This document shows positions 21,245-31,301 of a DNA stretch of 64,000 nucleotides, piece by piece. The notes beneath the pieces are model-generated. The model made no database searches. It saw only the letters and a list, made by a program, of their open reading frames with translations, and was not told where the DNA came from. Origin of the DNA: Nannochloris sp. 'desiccata'. Lineage: Eukaryota > Chlorophyta > Trebouxiophyceae > Chlorellales > Chlorellaceae. The stretch lies in NCBI GenBank assembly GCA_019044685.2, contig JAGTXX020000009.1, positions 186,001 through 250,000 of the forward strand, in the 5' to 3' direction. How positions within the stretch are numbered: the first letter of the stretch is position 1; each line of letters opens with the position of its first letter. Made by a program: the position numbers and the translations under genes.

Positions 21245-23053
21245 TTATTGCGCTTTGCCTTCCTCAGGTTTATACAACTCGCCAGTGAACAACGCCACCC
21301 CGCTATCATCATGCACCACCGTAAATACAAAGGGTTTATCAAATTTGACAAACAATTCAGGTGGTGGTCTCATGGGCATTGATTTCACCATCATAACTGC
21401 AGTCGCAGCAGCTGCTTCAGTACCCATTTCATCTACCTTAACATACACTTTATGCACCACATCTGAAACACTCAGAGAACCACCGTCAGCGGAGATGCCT
21501 GTAAAGTCACCAGGCTGGAAGATCGCACCAAGACCGGCGTGTTGTAAGGCGGTAGATAAACTAGTGCCGAATTCAATTTCAAAGCGAGGTAAATAAATCT
21601 TAATTGCTTTCATATCAGGATCACCAATTGCTTGCCACAGTAATGCACCTTTCTCTTTACCGTCGTCTGTAGAGAAGGAGGGAGCGGGTGAGGGTGAGAT
21701 TCTTGTTAATTTAGAGACCAAAGCTTCCCTGCAAGCAGCTAACGCTGTACCGTAGTTTTCCCCGCTTTGTAAAGTAAGCGGTGTACCAGCAACTGGTGGT
21801 TTGATCTCCATTTCAGGCATTGCAACGATCGCAGAATAAGCACCGCCCTGGTAGGCCATTCTGACCGCCACACAGGACGTTCCCGTTGCCGTCTGGAATC
21901 GAGTTGCGTGAACGGACTCTCCTTTTTTGAGGAAGAGGTACATAAAAGGGCTGTCATATTGTGTCCCATCCAGTTTGTAAAAAGGAAGAGGCATGGTATC
22001 GGTTTTTCTAAATGCAGATTCCCAGAGTCCTTTAAAATAAATAGCGTTGACCAGAACCAAGGACGCTTGGTGTGCTGCTCCTTCATCGATAATATCAGTT
22101 ATTTTACCATGTGTCGCTTCGCTCACCCACGAGTTCACTTCACTTGCACCTGTTAATGGCCGTGCTTGTGCATTAAAATACGTTTCCAGGGCTGTGACGT
22201 AGGCATCGAGTAGCTGAAGATCTTTTTTAACCCAAGCGGAATTAGCATCGGAAATAGTGAGAGCGTTGTCATCGTTAGCGGCCGTAATTGAGGTGGTCAG
22301 GTCTTTAATTGATTCGCGGAGAGCGTTTCCCACAGTGTTTTTGGGGTCACTGTTGCCTGCAGCGGTGGTGGCAAAGACGATTTCCATGATTTTTTGGTGG
22401 GACGGTGAACCGGGTTTGGCACCTTCGAGGAGCATGGAGAGAGCATGCGCGACACCCCATGGACTCAAGAAGGCAGCACTGCCTTTTTTGGACTGCGAGA
22501 GAAAGGTTATTTGGTCAAATAATTTTAGAGAAAGATAGCAGCTGCGAAAAACGAAATATATTAAAATTCATTTCAATTGATTGCTTACGTTCTCGCCAAG
22601 GTTTGAGAATAAAGAGTTTCCAAAGTCATTGACGCCTTTGGGTATTTTATTTGTATCCATTTGGGTTGCGACTGTCGCTTGAAAGGGGTTGAGAAGGTTG
22701 GGACTTTTATTTCGGATGACAACTCCGATCACTACAAAAAGAGTTCCCAAAAAGAAAACTATGCGCTGCACAGGGGTGACAAATTGGCTAGTTCTTGGTC
22801 TCTGTCCTTTGGGTCCTTGCGAAATGTGCATGCGCACTCTGACTGATCGCTGTGTCAATAAAGATCGACTGTCCTTCAGGGTGAACGGTTGTTGCGGGAT
22901 CCTTCGGCGTGTATGAATTCTCAGAACATGTATGTTACTTCCGCGCAGCATATAAACTGCTGTGGTCTGAGTCGTTGTGAGAGTTTTATTGCGAAACGCG
23001 TTCAGAAACGAAAGTTTTGGCGCCCAGAATGATGTTTGCCACCTTGCGAGCAT
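21245..23053 (-). CDS. serpin with N-terminal membrane anchor
   Basis: Exons are 23053-22589 and 22492-21245 (phase 0, 96-nt intron), giving 570 aa. The first ~150 residues are a basic extension with a hydrophobic stretch (RIVFFLGTLFVVIGVVIR) suggesting a type II anchor. The serpin fold follows: FLSPWGVAHALSMLLEGA, LVLVNAIYFKGLWESAF, LPRFEIEFGTSL, and the hinge GTEAAAATAVMMVKSM before FDKPFVFTVVHD. The small-residue hinge is of the inhibitory type. Counting from the hinge places P2-P1-P1' near Lys-Ser-Met, with one residue of uncertainty. Serpins trap proteases by loop insertion. The N-terminal extension is unusual, and a longer first exon cannot be excluded. Confidence 0.9.
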
Positions 23054-23135
23054 TTTGGTGCATGCAGGCTGCCGTATTTATTCGATTACCCTGCATCTAC
23101 GGGCGACCTAGATTCCATGACGTCGTTAGAACTCC

Positions 23136-23181
23136 GAGAGTGTCTTTGAGCCCATTGCCTGAGGCAATTTGCCTCACTCTC
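23136..23181. repeat. nested inverted repeat upstream of the serpin
   Basis: Outer arms GAGAGTG (23136-23142) and CACTCTC (23175-23181) enclose inner arms ATTGCCT (23154-23160) and AGGCAAT (23162-23168) with a single-base centre. All arms are perfect. It lies 83-128 bp upstream of the serpin ATG. It could be a protein-binding palindrome or a 5' UTR/transcript hairpin. Confidence 0.6.
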
Positions 23182-23454
23182 TTGGGAAGTTGAAAAAATC
23201 CTTGAAAAAGCTGCGCCTCGTCGACTGTGAACATATGAGACCGTTACCCAGGTCTATCTTTCTATCGATAGTAATATGTGAGCATAATAAATGGTACAAT
23301 AGATAACATAGAGATAACAATGATTCTGACACTGACTATGATGAAACGGGCAATGGTTTCGAGGAGAAGATGTTGACAACAGTGTTAAGGACGTCTTCAG
23401 TTTCAGTGGAGAAATCTCGGTCCATATTACAAATAAGCAATAAAACCAGTGTCT

Positions 23455-23524
23455 TTAGACACCTACACACCGACTCTTGCTGCATAATCCAGCAATTGTG
23501 GGCGAATGAGGTCTATGTGCTAAG
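23455..23524 (+). repeat. dispersed hairpin repeat, copy 2
   Basis: The core from GACTCTTGC through the loop to GAGGTCTATGTGCTAAG is shared with 47052-47104. It folds as GAC...GTC outer pairing, a CTTGC/GCGAA partial stem and CATAAT/ATTGTG around the loop CCAGCA. Its 5' part, TTAGACACCTACA, is shared with copy 1 at 16725-16766. Confidence 0.65.
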
Positions 23525-23769
23525 TTAATAAAGCGTATACGAGGATGACCAGGAGGAAAGTGAGAGTGAATAAAGCAATGAGGAGTTATTGGTTGGAATT
23601 GCCGTGATTATTTTGTGTTATTAAAAACATTTAAACTGAAGTTGTTTGGAATATAATTCAATATGTATTAGTTGCGCGAAAGCACTATACAATATTACAC
23701 ACCAGCAAATCTATGTAGAATTCAAAAATTCAAGAACAACTTGCTTTCTTTATCAACCATAGGTTGGAC
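23525..23769. other. spacer between hairpin repeat and TrmJ-like gene
   Basis: AT-rich, with TTACA at 23695-23699 (minus-strand TGTAA about 71 nt beyond the TrmJ-like stop). No coding potential. Confidence 0.4.
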
Positions 23770-24633
23770 CTATGCAAATTTCTTTTCAAGCTCCTTCAAA
23801 ATCCCATGTAAAGCCCTCACTTCTGGAGTACTCGCTTGACTACGCGCCAATAACGCTCTCAAATGCCCTGCTGGCTTTCTTTTCCTGCCATGATTTGATT
23901 TATCTCCACCACCACTGCTCTCTCGTGGATCGAGTCCTGCTCTTTCCATTAAAGCCACAGCTCTTGTTAATAAGGCCTCTATTTCACCTTGAGTTGCTAG
24001 AGCATCTGCTGGGTTCAAGAGGAGCGCTCCTTCGCAATTAGTGCGCTCGGTTCCCATTTCAAATAAATTCGCCATAACAACACCCACAGCGTGACTTAAA
24101 TTTAAACTTGGGAAACTCGGAGAGGACGGGATGGCACAGGCGTGGGCACATAATTGCACTTCTGTATCTAGTAAGCCTGACTCTTCTCTACCAAAAACTA
24201 AGGCCACATTATTTCCACAGTCAATACCACAATCTAGTTCATTACTAGTAAAGAGGAGTTGCTGGGGTAGACTGGGAAAAGCTGCCGTGAGGGCTCGGAG
24301 GCACGGGTACGTTATTCTCCCCTTTCCCGCCCTCCTAGTAAATCCTATGCTTGTTTGCATGTCTTGCAAAGCATCCTTAAGGTTTGGTAGCACTTGCATG
24401 GTGGACAACAAAGGGGAATCACAGGCGAGGCGGTACACATCGCCGTCTTGTACATCGCAGCGGGGATCAACAATAGTGACACCAGCGGCGGCGAAATTAG
24501 CTCCGACACGGAGGACCGAACCTATGTTTCCAGGAACTTTAGGAGCTACGAGGATTATCGTCGTGTTAAGCTTAAGGGGTGTTGCTGGTAGGGAGGAGCC
24601 TGCTGTTATATAGATAGAGCGCAATTGTGGCAT
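23770..24633 (-). CDS. SpoU/TrmJ-family RNA 2'-O-methyltransferase
   Basis: Single exon of 287 aa. The three SPOUT knot motifs are present in order: APKVPGNIGSVLRVGANF (motif 1), VALVFGREESGL (motif 2) and IPSSPSFPSLNLSHAVGVVM (motif 3). This pattern is that of TrmJ, which 2'-O-methylates tRNA position 32 in bacteria. A basic C-terminal extension (GRKRKPAGHLRALL) may bind RNA. No strong targeting peptide is seen in front of the fold, though the first ~20 residues are basic and hydrophobic. The substrate and compartment are inferred only from family. Confidence 0.88.
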   Translation of the reverse strand: MPQLRSIYITAGSSLPATPLKLNTTIILVAPKVPGNIGSVLRVGANFAAAGVTIVDPRCDVQDGDVYRLACDSPLLSTMQVLPNLKDALQDMQTSIGFTRRAGKGRITYPCLRALTAAFPSLPQQLLFTSNELDCGIDCGNNVALVFGREESGLLDTEVQLCAHACAIPSSPSFPSLNLSHAVGVVMANLFEMGTERTNCEGALLLNPADALATQGEIEALLTRAVALMERAGLDPRESSGGGDKSNHGRKRKPAGHLRALLARSQASTPEVRALHGILKELEKKFA

Positions 24634-25414
24634 TTCGAAATGTGGAATTATGATTTAGATTATAATAATCAAAGGTGCTCTATTGCAGTAGTGATGAGTT
24701 TAATTACCTGCATTAAAATTTAATTGATGCATTTAATGAACATTTATATGAATGCAATTGAAGCAGTGCTGCAAGTATCAACTTAATATTGCCTGGCGGC
24801 CGGGCGGTGAACCACTGGCAGTGCACAGGAGAGCAATTGGTAGAAGCTCCGTTACTTGGCTTCGTTCAGATCAGCGACACAGCATTAATATTGCCAAGCT
24901 GTGTGTACGCAACCAGAAAAGCTACCTCTGCTGCCTGCTACCTCTAAGCAGAACTGCAGATGCCCCCCAGGCTGGCGGAGAGACGCTTTGACTTGTGAAA
25001 TGAAACAGAAGAAGCTGCGCTTCTCTAAAGAAGCAGTGCACTCCACCAACCAGTAATAACACTTCATGGGATAACATTAAGATATTTATCAGTTTTAACT
25101 CCTCTAAATCAAAGATTGTGCCCTTATTTCGTCCAACTGCTCCGCTCTAAATTGCGAATTTATTGTTATAAGTGAGCATTTCTGCAGCTTCGACATCCAA
25201 ATACCAGTAATATGTATGTCGTTACTGTGATAGCTGCAATCCAAAAGGCTGGAAACTTGTTTGTCCAGAACTAAATTAGCTCCATCAAATGGCCCCTGGA
25301 AGGTGAGAAGAACGCTAGTTTTTGGTCATACTACCTTCTCTGTGCCTACTGCCATATTTTTTCCCACTATGAACTCACCATACACACATTCTTCCATTAT
25401 TACCACAAAACAGG
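24634..25414. other. spacer between divergent genes
   Basis: Mostly AT-rich with a more GC-balanced patch at about 24790-25060. That patch has an open frame (24752-24991, no ATG-supported family match), which I do not call. Confidence 0.4.
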
Positions 25415-26722
25415 ATGCCACTAGGGGGCACGAGTGCTTGCGCGACCGCCTCTAACCACTGCAGCCCCGCCCGCCTTGCCGTCGCTCTCGTCCTTCTCTG
25501 CTGCGGCGTCCTCGTCTCGATCACATTTGACGCAGACAAAGTAGAATCCCTTCTCTTATGGGTCCAAGAAAACAAATCGCAGGGCAGTTTGCTCTTTCTA
25601 GCTCTTTACATTGCAGGCGTCATTCTCATGCTCCCAGCAATGGTCATGGCAATGGCATCTGGCGCAATTTTTGGCATCTTTGGTGGCGCCCTTTTATCGT
25701 GGATAGGTAGCAGTGGTGGGCAAGTGATTGCATTTATTATAGGCAGGTATCTTTTACGAGATATCGTAATATCTTACTTGACAGCTCAATTCCCCAAATG
25801 GACAGCAGTCGATAGAGCTTTAGTAACAGATGGCTGGAAACTAGTTACTTTATTGCGCCTATCCCCGATAGCGCCATGGAATATCTTAAACTACGCACTT
25901 AGTGTCACTAGTGTACCATTGGCAGCGTATACTATAGCATCGTCACTCGCAATTATGCCATATTTATTTTTATTTGTTTATTTCGGCTCCATGGCAAGGA
26001 GTCTCGCGGACATCTTCACCGGAGCTGCTGGCCTAGATACCTCGAGCACCATCATAATGGGTATCATTTCTTGTACAGCAATGGTGGGTATTGTATGGTA
26101 TACAACCCATATCTCTAGAAAAGCAGTGAATAGCGCACTAAGAGAACATGGAGAAGGGTTACCACCAGAGTTGACGGGTGATGAAGATGTGGTGACCTTG
26201 CTTGGAGGACCTGAGCTCGGCGGTGTAGATATTGTAGATGGTGGAGAGATGGGTGTGGTGTCTCCACATGTAGCGGTAGTACAGATGTCTGAATTAGCAC
26301 CAGGTGGTGGTGGTGGTGGTGGATTTAGTATTAAAGCAAGTACACTTGGGAATGATCTTGGCCTTACCTTTGGGAGCGGTACTGGTAGTAAAGTACTGCT
26401 GGCGAGTGCTTCTGGTCCTAGTTCTGGTAGCGGTAGCGGTACTGCAATAACACCCACGCGTAGCAGACAACGGTCTTCTGCAGCAATAACAGCAGCAGCA
26501 ACTGGAGGTTTCGGCTCTTCGATTCCAACTACTATAAACGACGAGGAAGAAACCGCAGCGTTAGTTGGTAAAGCACCCCGAATAAGTGATATACATCAAC
26601 AAGGTACATCGACAGGCCTTCATGTGAGAAGTAACCATGCATCACCACGATCAGGGTCACCACAATCAGCACGGTGGAATCAACTAGGAGAACAACAAAA
26701 GCAACAGCGGTCGTTCTTTTAG
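25415..26722 (+). CDS. VTT-domain membrane protein, TMEM64/TVP38 type
   Basis: Single exon of 435 aa. Several hydrophobic segments surround the VTT core: FGIFGGALLSWIGSSGGQVI and LLRLSPIAPWNILNYALSVT, the latter the conserved R-x-S-P-x-x-P-x-x-x-x-N-Y motif. Family members (DedA, TVP38, TMEM64, VMP1/TMEM41 relatives) act as lipid scramblases or in vesicle traffic. The C-terminal ~190 residues are a Gly/Ser-rich, disordered cytoplasmic tail, unusually long for the group. It converges with the SDP1-type lipase. Confidence 0.87.
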   Translation: MPLGGTSACATASNHCSPARLAVALVLLCCGVLVSITFDADKVESLLLWVQENKSQGSLLFLALYIAGVILMLPAMVMAMASGAIFGIFGGALLSWIGSSGGQVIAFIIGRYLLRDIVISYLTAQFPKWTAVDRALVTDGWKLVTLLRLSPIAPWNILNYALSVTSVPLAAYTIASSLAIMPYLFLFVYFGSMARSLADIFTGAAGLDTSSTIIMGIISCTAMVGIVWYTTHISRKAVNSALREHGEGLPPELTGDEDVVTLLGGPELGGVDIVDGGEMGVVSPHVAVVQMSELAPGGGGGGGFSIKASTLGNDLGLTFGSGTGSKVLLASASGPSSGSGSGTAITPTRSRQRSSAAITAAATGGFGSSIPTTINDEEETAALVGKAPRISDIHQQGTSTGLHVRSNHASPRSGSPQSARWNQLGEQQKQQRSFF

Positions 26723-26749
26723 TTTAGCTTTTTTTATTTTTATTTTTTA

Positions 26750-26768
26750 TTGTAAACCCTATTTACAA
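26750..26768. terminator. palindromic double TGTAA between convergent genes
   Basis: TTGTAAACCCTATTTACAA reads TGTAA on both strands. It is 28 nt after the VTT-protein stop and about 184 nt beyond the SDP1 stop. It may serve as the poly(A) element for both genes, although the second distance is long. Confidence 0.45.
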
Positions 26769-26951
26769 AACAAATATCGCTACCGCTATTAAACACGCTA
26801 ATAATTTAATTATCTATACCGATATGATACATGTTCTTATCTCAAAATATGAACAGAAAAAAGAAGACCAGTGGCTAATTGAATAGAAAAAACTAAAGCA
26901 AAACAAATTTTCTCAAGATAAAATTGTTCCTTCTTTCTTTTCTCTCTCTTC

Positions 26952-29480
26952 TCAAGGCGCAATAAAATCGAGGGCATCACCTGTATTTGTTGTAGCAGGA
27001 ACCACAGTAAACAAATCTCTCCACACATCATCTCCACATCCTAGAGACATATTCCTCATTCGAGTATCTCTTATTGCAGCTAAAGAACCACGACTGCGGC
27101 TCCTGCGACCACCATGAAAATTTCGAGGCCCTCCTTGTCCTTCTGCTTCCCCAACTTCAATCGTTCCTGCAGCTGCCTGACCACTCCCATTGACCAGAGA
27201 AAATGCACTGATACTAAGCGCTTCAGCTTCGTCTTCATCATCATAGCCTTCTTCTGCAAGACCACTTCCAAAACCACTGCCAAAACCATCACCCTCGCCC
27301 TCGTCGCCGCCGATGCCGCCAAGAAGGATATTTTCAATCTCTTCCGGCCGGAGTTCTTCTTCTTCCGGCATGATTGTATCCGTAAGATCCACCTGAGACC
27401 GTGCATTGGATAGTCTACGGTAGGATGCATCACGCGGTAGGTTGTGGAAAGGGGAGTTGTTCACCCCTGCCATGGTTGCAGCAGTCCTGTCAGAGTCAGT
27501 CCCGCTGCCTCCATTCGCTTGAGCATGGGGTGTTGTCGCTTCTAATGTTTCATGAGAATCAGAAGTAGGTAAACCTAACGCTTGCAAATGCAGCCAAGAC
27601 GGCATTCTGCCACGCATTGCACCTCCTGATCCTCCACCAGCACCAAGGTTTGCCAGAGCGGCTGAAGAGGCCCGACGATGCAATCTCGCTCTCGCTCTCC
27701 TTGCTGATGTGGTTACTTGCCTTAAACTTTCATCCAAAGTCACCTCTACATCACAATTCGCAGCGATCGCTGATAACTTGACCCAGGCAGCACGTTGCCC
27801 CTCAGCTAAAGATCTTAATAAATCCTCTCTACTAAGATTGACGACGGCTTTCAGGGTACTAATCGATGATGCAGGCAGGACCATAGTGACGTCACCTTCC
27901 CAAGGCTGACTCAACAGCTTCAATACACGTGATGCACCAAAACTACGTGGCAGGACCTCCATGATTTGCTTGCATCTGTGCTTGAATTCTTGCTCGGCAA
28001 GCGTTCCAAGGGTTCTGGGGGCAGCCTTCTTCACGGCGATAATCGGCAACAAGTACGGATTGCATTGACTAACTAAGAAATAATTCACATTAAACATTTC
28101 ACTAAGGCCTCTCATAGGCAGATCTTCTTCTAACGAGCCATCTCTCCATCGTCGCTGTGATTCTCCAGCAGCTTGATTGGAAAAGGGAACCACGTGGCCA
28201 CGGGCATCACGTGCTAACAGAGTTTGAGGCGCAAACAAAAATGGAAAGGCGGAAGAGCAAGCAACAGCGCTCCAAACAAGGACACTAGGTGCAGTGAGGT
28301 AGTTAAGCAATCTCGGGGGTTCTGTAGTATCTGCAGCGGTGACAGAGACGTTGAGTACACGGCCACTGCGTGCATGAGCCTCTTGAAACGTGACATCCCC
28401 TAGCAGTCGTTGCAGGCGTTCTTGGAGAACTCGGTGGTCTTGTAAAGTCCCCTTTAGAACCAGATGCTTGAAAATTTGAGCTGCGGTATTTGATGCGTAG
28501 AAATCTATACCTTGGAGGCGATTAGGTAGCTCAGCAAATAGCTCAGAGAGCTCTTCAGGGGTGCGAGTACAAATAAGAGCAGCCACAATAGCGCCAGCAC
28601 TGGAGCCGGATAAGACTCTTGGTAGCAGCCCTGCTTCGAGTAGAGCTTGCACGACGCCTAAATGAAATGATCCAAATGAACCACCACCGGATAATACCAG
28701 CGCTGTACGGCCAAACGCGTGTCGTGTTTCTCTTAAAAAAGCCAGTCGTTCATCAATGCTTGAACTAGATGCTGAGGCAATAATTTTCAAATGCGTTCTA
28801 ACTTCATCTATATATTCTCTAATAGGTCCTGGAACACGCAGTAATGTTTCGTGTAAGTTTGAGCTTGCCATATTGCCTAAATTGCGGATTAGATCTGATC
28901 TTAAGGCAAACATCATTTCCACAGGATCACCCCGTTCTCGAACAGCACGCAAATGGCGTAGCCTAAGCTGTAATAACCTACGATCGTATAATCGATCTTC
29001 TAAATTCTGTTGTTTTGCAGCATTGCGGCCAGAAAGTAGTTCAAGCTGTGCTGCTGCGCTAAACCAGGCTGGGTAGTCGGGAGCTGCAAGCATTGCTTTT
29101 TGATGAGCACGGCGTTGAGCTGATCTGCCTGATGTGTGTTCTTTCCATTGGAGGACAGCTATGTATCCAATGTTTGCTATCCCAGCAGCAAGTGCAGCAG
29201 CATGCCAGCGACGTAATAGAAAGTACCGGCGCTCAAACCTTGCAAAGCGACGAATGGGCATTCGGCCAAAGAGCCACCCTAGCGCATCTTTTAAGCGACG
29301 AAGGATATCGTATGCTAGAGAACGGACACTGCGACCTAAGAAGACGTTGGCGGCGATGGCTAGGCGGACTGGCTGCCCAGCAAAGAGAAGCCAGCGCCAT
29401 AAGGAGGGGTGGAGAATGACATCTGACAATCGGTCGGAGTGAAGTGGTGCTCCAGGGCGCACCGGTGGCCTGGCACCCAT
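26952..29480 (-). CDS. SDP1: patatin-domain triacylglycerol lipase, SDP1 type
   Basis: Single exon of 842 aa. Hydrophobic N-terminal region (~90-112), then the DUF3336-type block (APDYPAWFSAAAQLELL, RSDLIRNLGNMASSNLH) and the patatin core. The core has oxyanion loop LSGGGSFGSFHLG, nucleophile elbow GSSAG (Ser ~294) and the dyad Asp in RWRDGSLEEDLPM. NYLTAPSVLVWSAVACSSAFP and WEGDVTMVLPA also match. SDP1 starts oil-body triacylglycerol breakdown, feeding peroxisomal beta-oxidation (a PEX11 gene is also in the window). The C-terminal ~230 residues are disordered and acidic. A TTG at 29483 precedes the ATG at 29480, which I take as the start. Head-to-head with PetC. Confidence 0.95.
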   Translation of the reverse strand: MGARPPVRPGAPLHSDRLSDVILHPSLWRWLLFAGQPVRLAIAANVFLGRSVRSLAYDILRRLKDALGWLFGRMPIRRFARFERRYFLLRRWHAAALAAGIANIGYIAVLQWKEHTSGRSAQRRAHQKAMLAAPDYPAWFSAAAQLELLSGRNAAKQQNLEDRLYDRRLLQLRLRHLRAVRERGDPVEMMFALRSDLIRNLGNMASSNLHETLLRVPGPIREYIDEVRTHLKIIASASSSSIDERLAFLRETRHAFGRTALVLSGGGSFGSFHLGVVQALLEAGLLPRVLSGSSAGAIVAALICTRTPEELSELFAELPNRLQGIDFYASNTAAQIFKHLVLKGTLQDHRVLQERLQRLLGDVTFQEAHARSGRVLNVSVTAADTTEPPRLLNYLTAPSVLVWSAVACSSAFPFLFAPQTLLARDARGHVVPFSNQAAGESQRRWRDGSLEEDLPMRGLSEMFNVNYFLVSQCNPYLLPIIAVKKAAPRTLGTLAEQEFKHRCKQIMEVLPRSFGASRVLKLLSQPWEGDVTMVLPASSISTLKAVVNLSREDLLRSLAEGQRAAWVKLSAIAANCDVEVTLDESLRQVTTSARRARARLHRRASSAALANLGAGGGSGGAMRGRMPSWLHLQALGLPTSDSHETLEATTPHAQANGGSGTDSDRTAATMAGVNNSPFHNLPRDASYRRLSNARSQVDLTDTIMPEEEELRPEEIENILLGGIGGDEGEGDGFGSGFGSGLAEEGYDDEDEAEALSISAFSLVNGSGQAAAGTIEVGEAEGQGGPRNFHGGRRSRSRGSLAAIRDTRMRNMSLGCGDDVWRDLFTVVPATTNTGDALDFIAP

Positions 29481-29800
29481 CAATCCGTCTTAGGTAGCGT
29501 GCTGGAGATTGGTAAGAATGTTGGCACGGTTTAACACCGTTGCTTTCACTGCAAAGGTCTCTGCATCTTGTTGAATTTAATTAATTTGTGCACATTTGTA
29601 GTCGGAGTTTGTCAGTAGCCGGCTGGAAGTATGCTTCTAATGGTTGTGCATTGGTTGATTGCAATAAAATGCCAATGTGCCAAGCTCATTCGGTTTGAAA
29701 ACTCCTCGATGAAAATTTCTCAATTCTTTCTTCCTGAGTCACGTCGTCCCCATTTAATATCAACGCAACATTTTCCTCAACATTTTAAACTTTATAAAAA
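29481..29800. promoter_or_regulatory. divergent promoter region, SDP1 / PetC
   Basis: 320 bp between two head-to-head genes. TTTATAAAA lies immediately before the PetC ATG, too close to be a normal TATA box, so the true core promoter is not identified. Confidence 0.35.
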
Positions 29801-30922
29801 ATGGCAATGATTGCTAGTACACGCGTGCAGCGCACCTCTTTCAACGCCACTCAGGCCAAGGCCTCTGTGCGCGTTCAGGCTCGCTCTCCGATGGTGGTGC
29901 GCGCTGCCTCCATTGCTGCCGAGGACGTCCCCACCCCCGAGAAACGTACCACCATGAACTTGCTACTTGCTGGAGCTGTCGGATTACCCGTAAGTTAGCC
30001 CTTATATTATTTTACCCAAGGATAATTGTCGGCATATCAGCCTGAAGATTGATGCCGTCATATTATGTTCCGCTCGGACTATCTTTGCACCTTTGCTCAC
30101 ATTAATTTCATTCTCTATATACAGGTTGCCACTTTGGCTGCACCGTGAGTTTAGATATATAGCGCTTTGCAGCATTATTTGTTGGCTCTAGCCAATCTTA
30201 CCCTCAGCCAGGAAAGACGAAAGAGTTCATATATCTAAGTGACCCCCTTTTTATTTTGCAGTTACGCTGTCTTCTTCGTTCCCGTGTCTGCTGGTGGCGG
30301 TGGCGGTGGCCAGGTGGCCAAGGATGCTTTGGGTAATGATATCAAGGCCAGTGAATGGCTTAAGACTCACCCTGCCGGTGACCGCAACCTCGCACAGGGC
30401 CTCAAGGTGCGCTCAGTTAGAAATTTATGGAGAAAGAAGCGAACTTGATTTCGTGCTACGGCTTAAATTGCGAATAAATTTCATTGGCTGCTAATTCTCG
30501 AATGGGGGAATTGTTTGTTACAAGCCTCTAGTGCTTGCTAGTAATTATACTTGAGGGTTTAGAGGGCGCTCCGTGTCCGTAGCTATACTATTGAATACTT
30601 ATAACTAAACACTTCGCTTTCTACTATATAATTGCAGGGTGAGGCTACCTACCTCGTCGTTACCGATGACGGTGCCATTGAAAAGTTTGGAATTAACGCC
30701 GTCTGCACTCATCTGGGTTGCGTAGTTCCCTGGAATAAGAACGAAAACAAGTTCATGTGCCCATGCCACGGATCCCAATACAACTTTCAGGGTAAGAAGG
30801 TCCGCGGACCTGCTCCTCTCTCTCTTGCCCTCGCCCACTGCGATGTTAGTGATGACGTTGTCACTTTCTCTCCCTGGACTGAAACCGATTTCAGAACTGG
30901 TGAGGAGCCTTGGTGGCGTTAA
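29801..30922 (+). CDS. petC: cytochrome b6f Rieske iron-sulfur protein
   Basis: Exons are 29801-29989, 30125-30144, 30262-30406 and 30638-30922, giving 212 aa. It has a transit peptide to about residue 30, then the single N-terminal helix [20 protein letters not shown] and a Gly hinge ([11 protein letters not shown]). The soluble domain carries both [2Fe-2S] boxes, CTHLGC and CPCHGSQ. The C terminus FRTGEEPWW is the usual green-lineage ending. It carries electrons from plastoquinol to cytochrome f. Exon 2 is only 20 nt. It keeps phase (CC|T = Pro) and restores the helix, so the microexon is well supported. Three introns make it the most interrupted gene in the window. Confidence 0.97.
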
Positions 30923-31301
30923 ATTTGCGCGTGTCCTGTGGTAGATAACAATCATACACTATATTACTTACCGCAAGCAAGCAGCATTAAAATTTTACGT
31001 TGTAGCGGCATTAATTTTGAATGGCTGTGCGATAGAGGAAAAAACAAAATGTCATCTCATCTTTTTTTAATTAATTTTTACGACGTCGCAAAACTTTTTA
31101 GGACGTCTGAAATGTAAAATTTCATTCATTAGCAGGGATATAGAATGGAAGCTTTTTCTGCTTTCCCCACTTGGTGCAAAACAGGCAGGCAGGCGGAGTT
31201 GAGTTACCAATTAACAACGCTGTTACTTTACTCTGTCAGTTGACTTAATTTACAAGGGGAAATGTAATAATACAAAAGTGTGTCGTATCCTTATTGGATG
31301 C
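30923..31301. other. 3' spacer between petC and SKA2
   Basis: AT-rich convergent-end DNA with TTACA at 31250-31254 (minus-strand TGTAA about 48 nt after the SKA2 stop). No gene seen. Confidence 0.4.

Noticed and set aside
24752..24991. 80-codon frame in the spacer before the VTT gene
   Set aside because: No ATG-anchored family motif; composition like flanking non-coding DNA.
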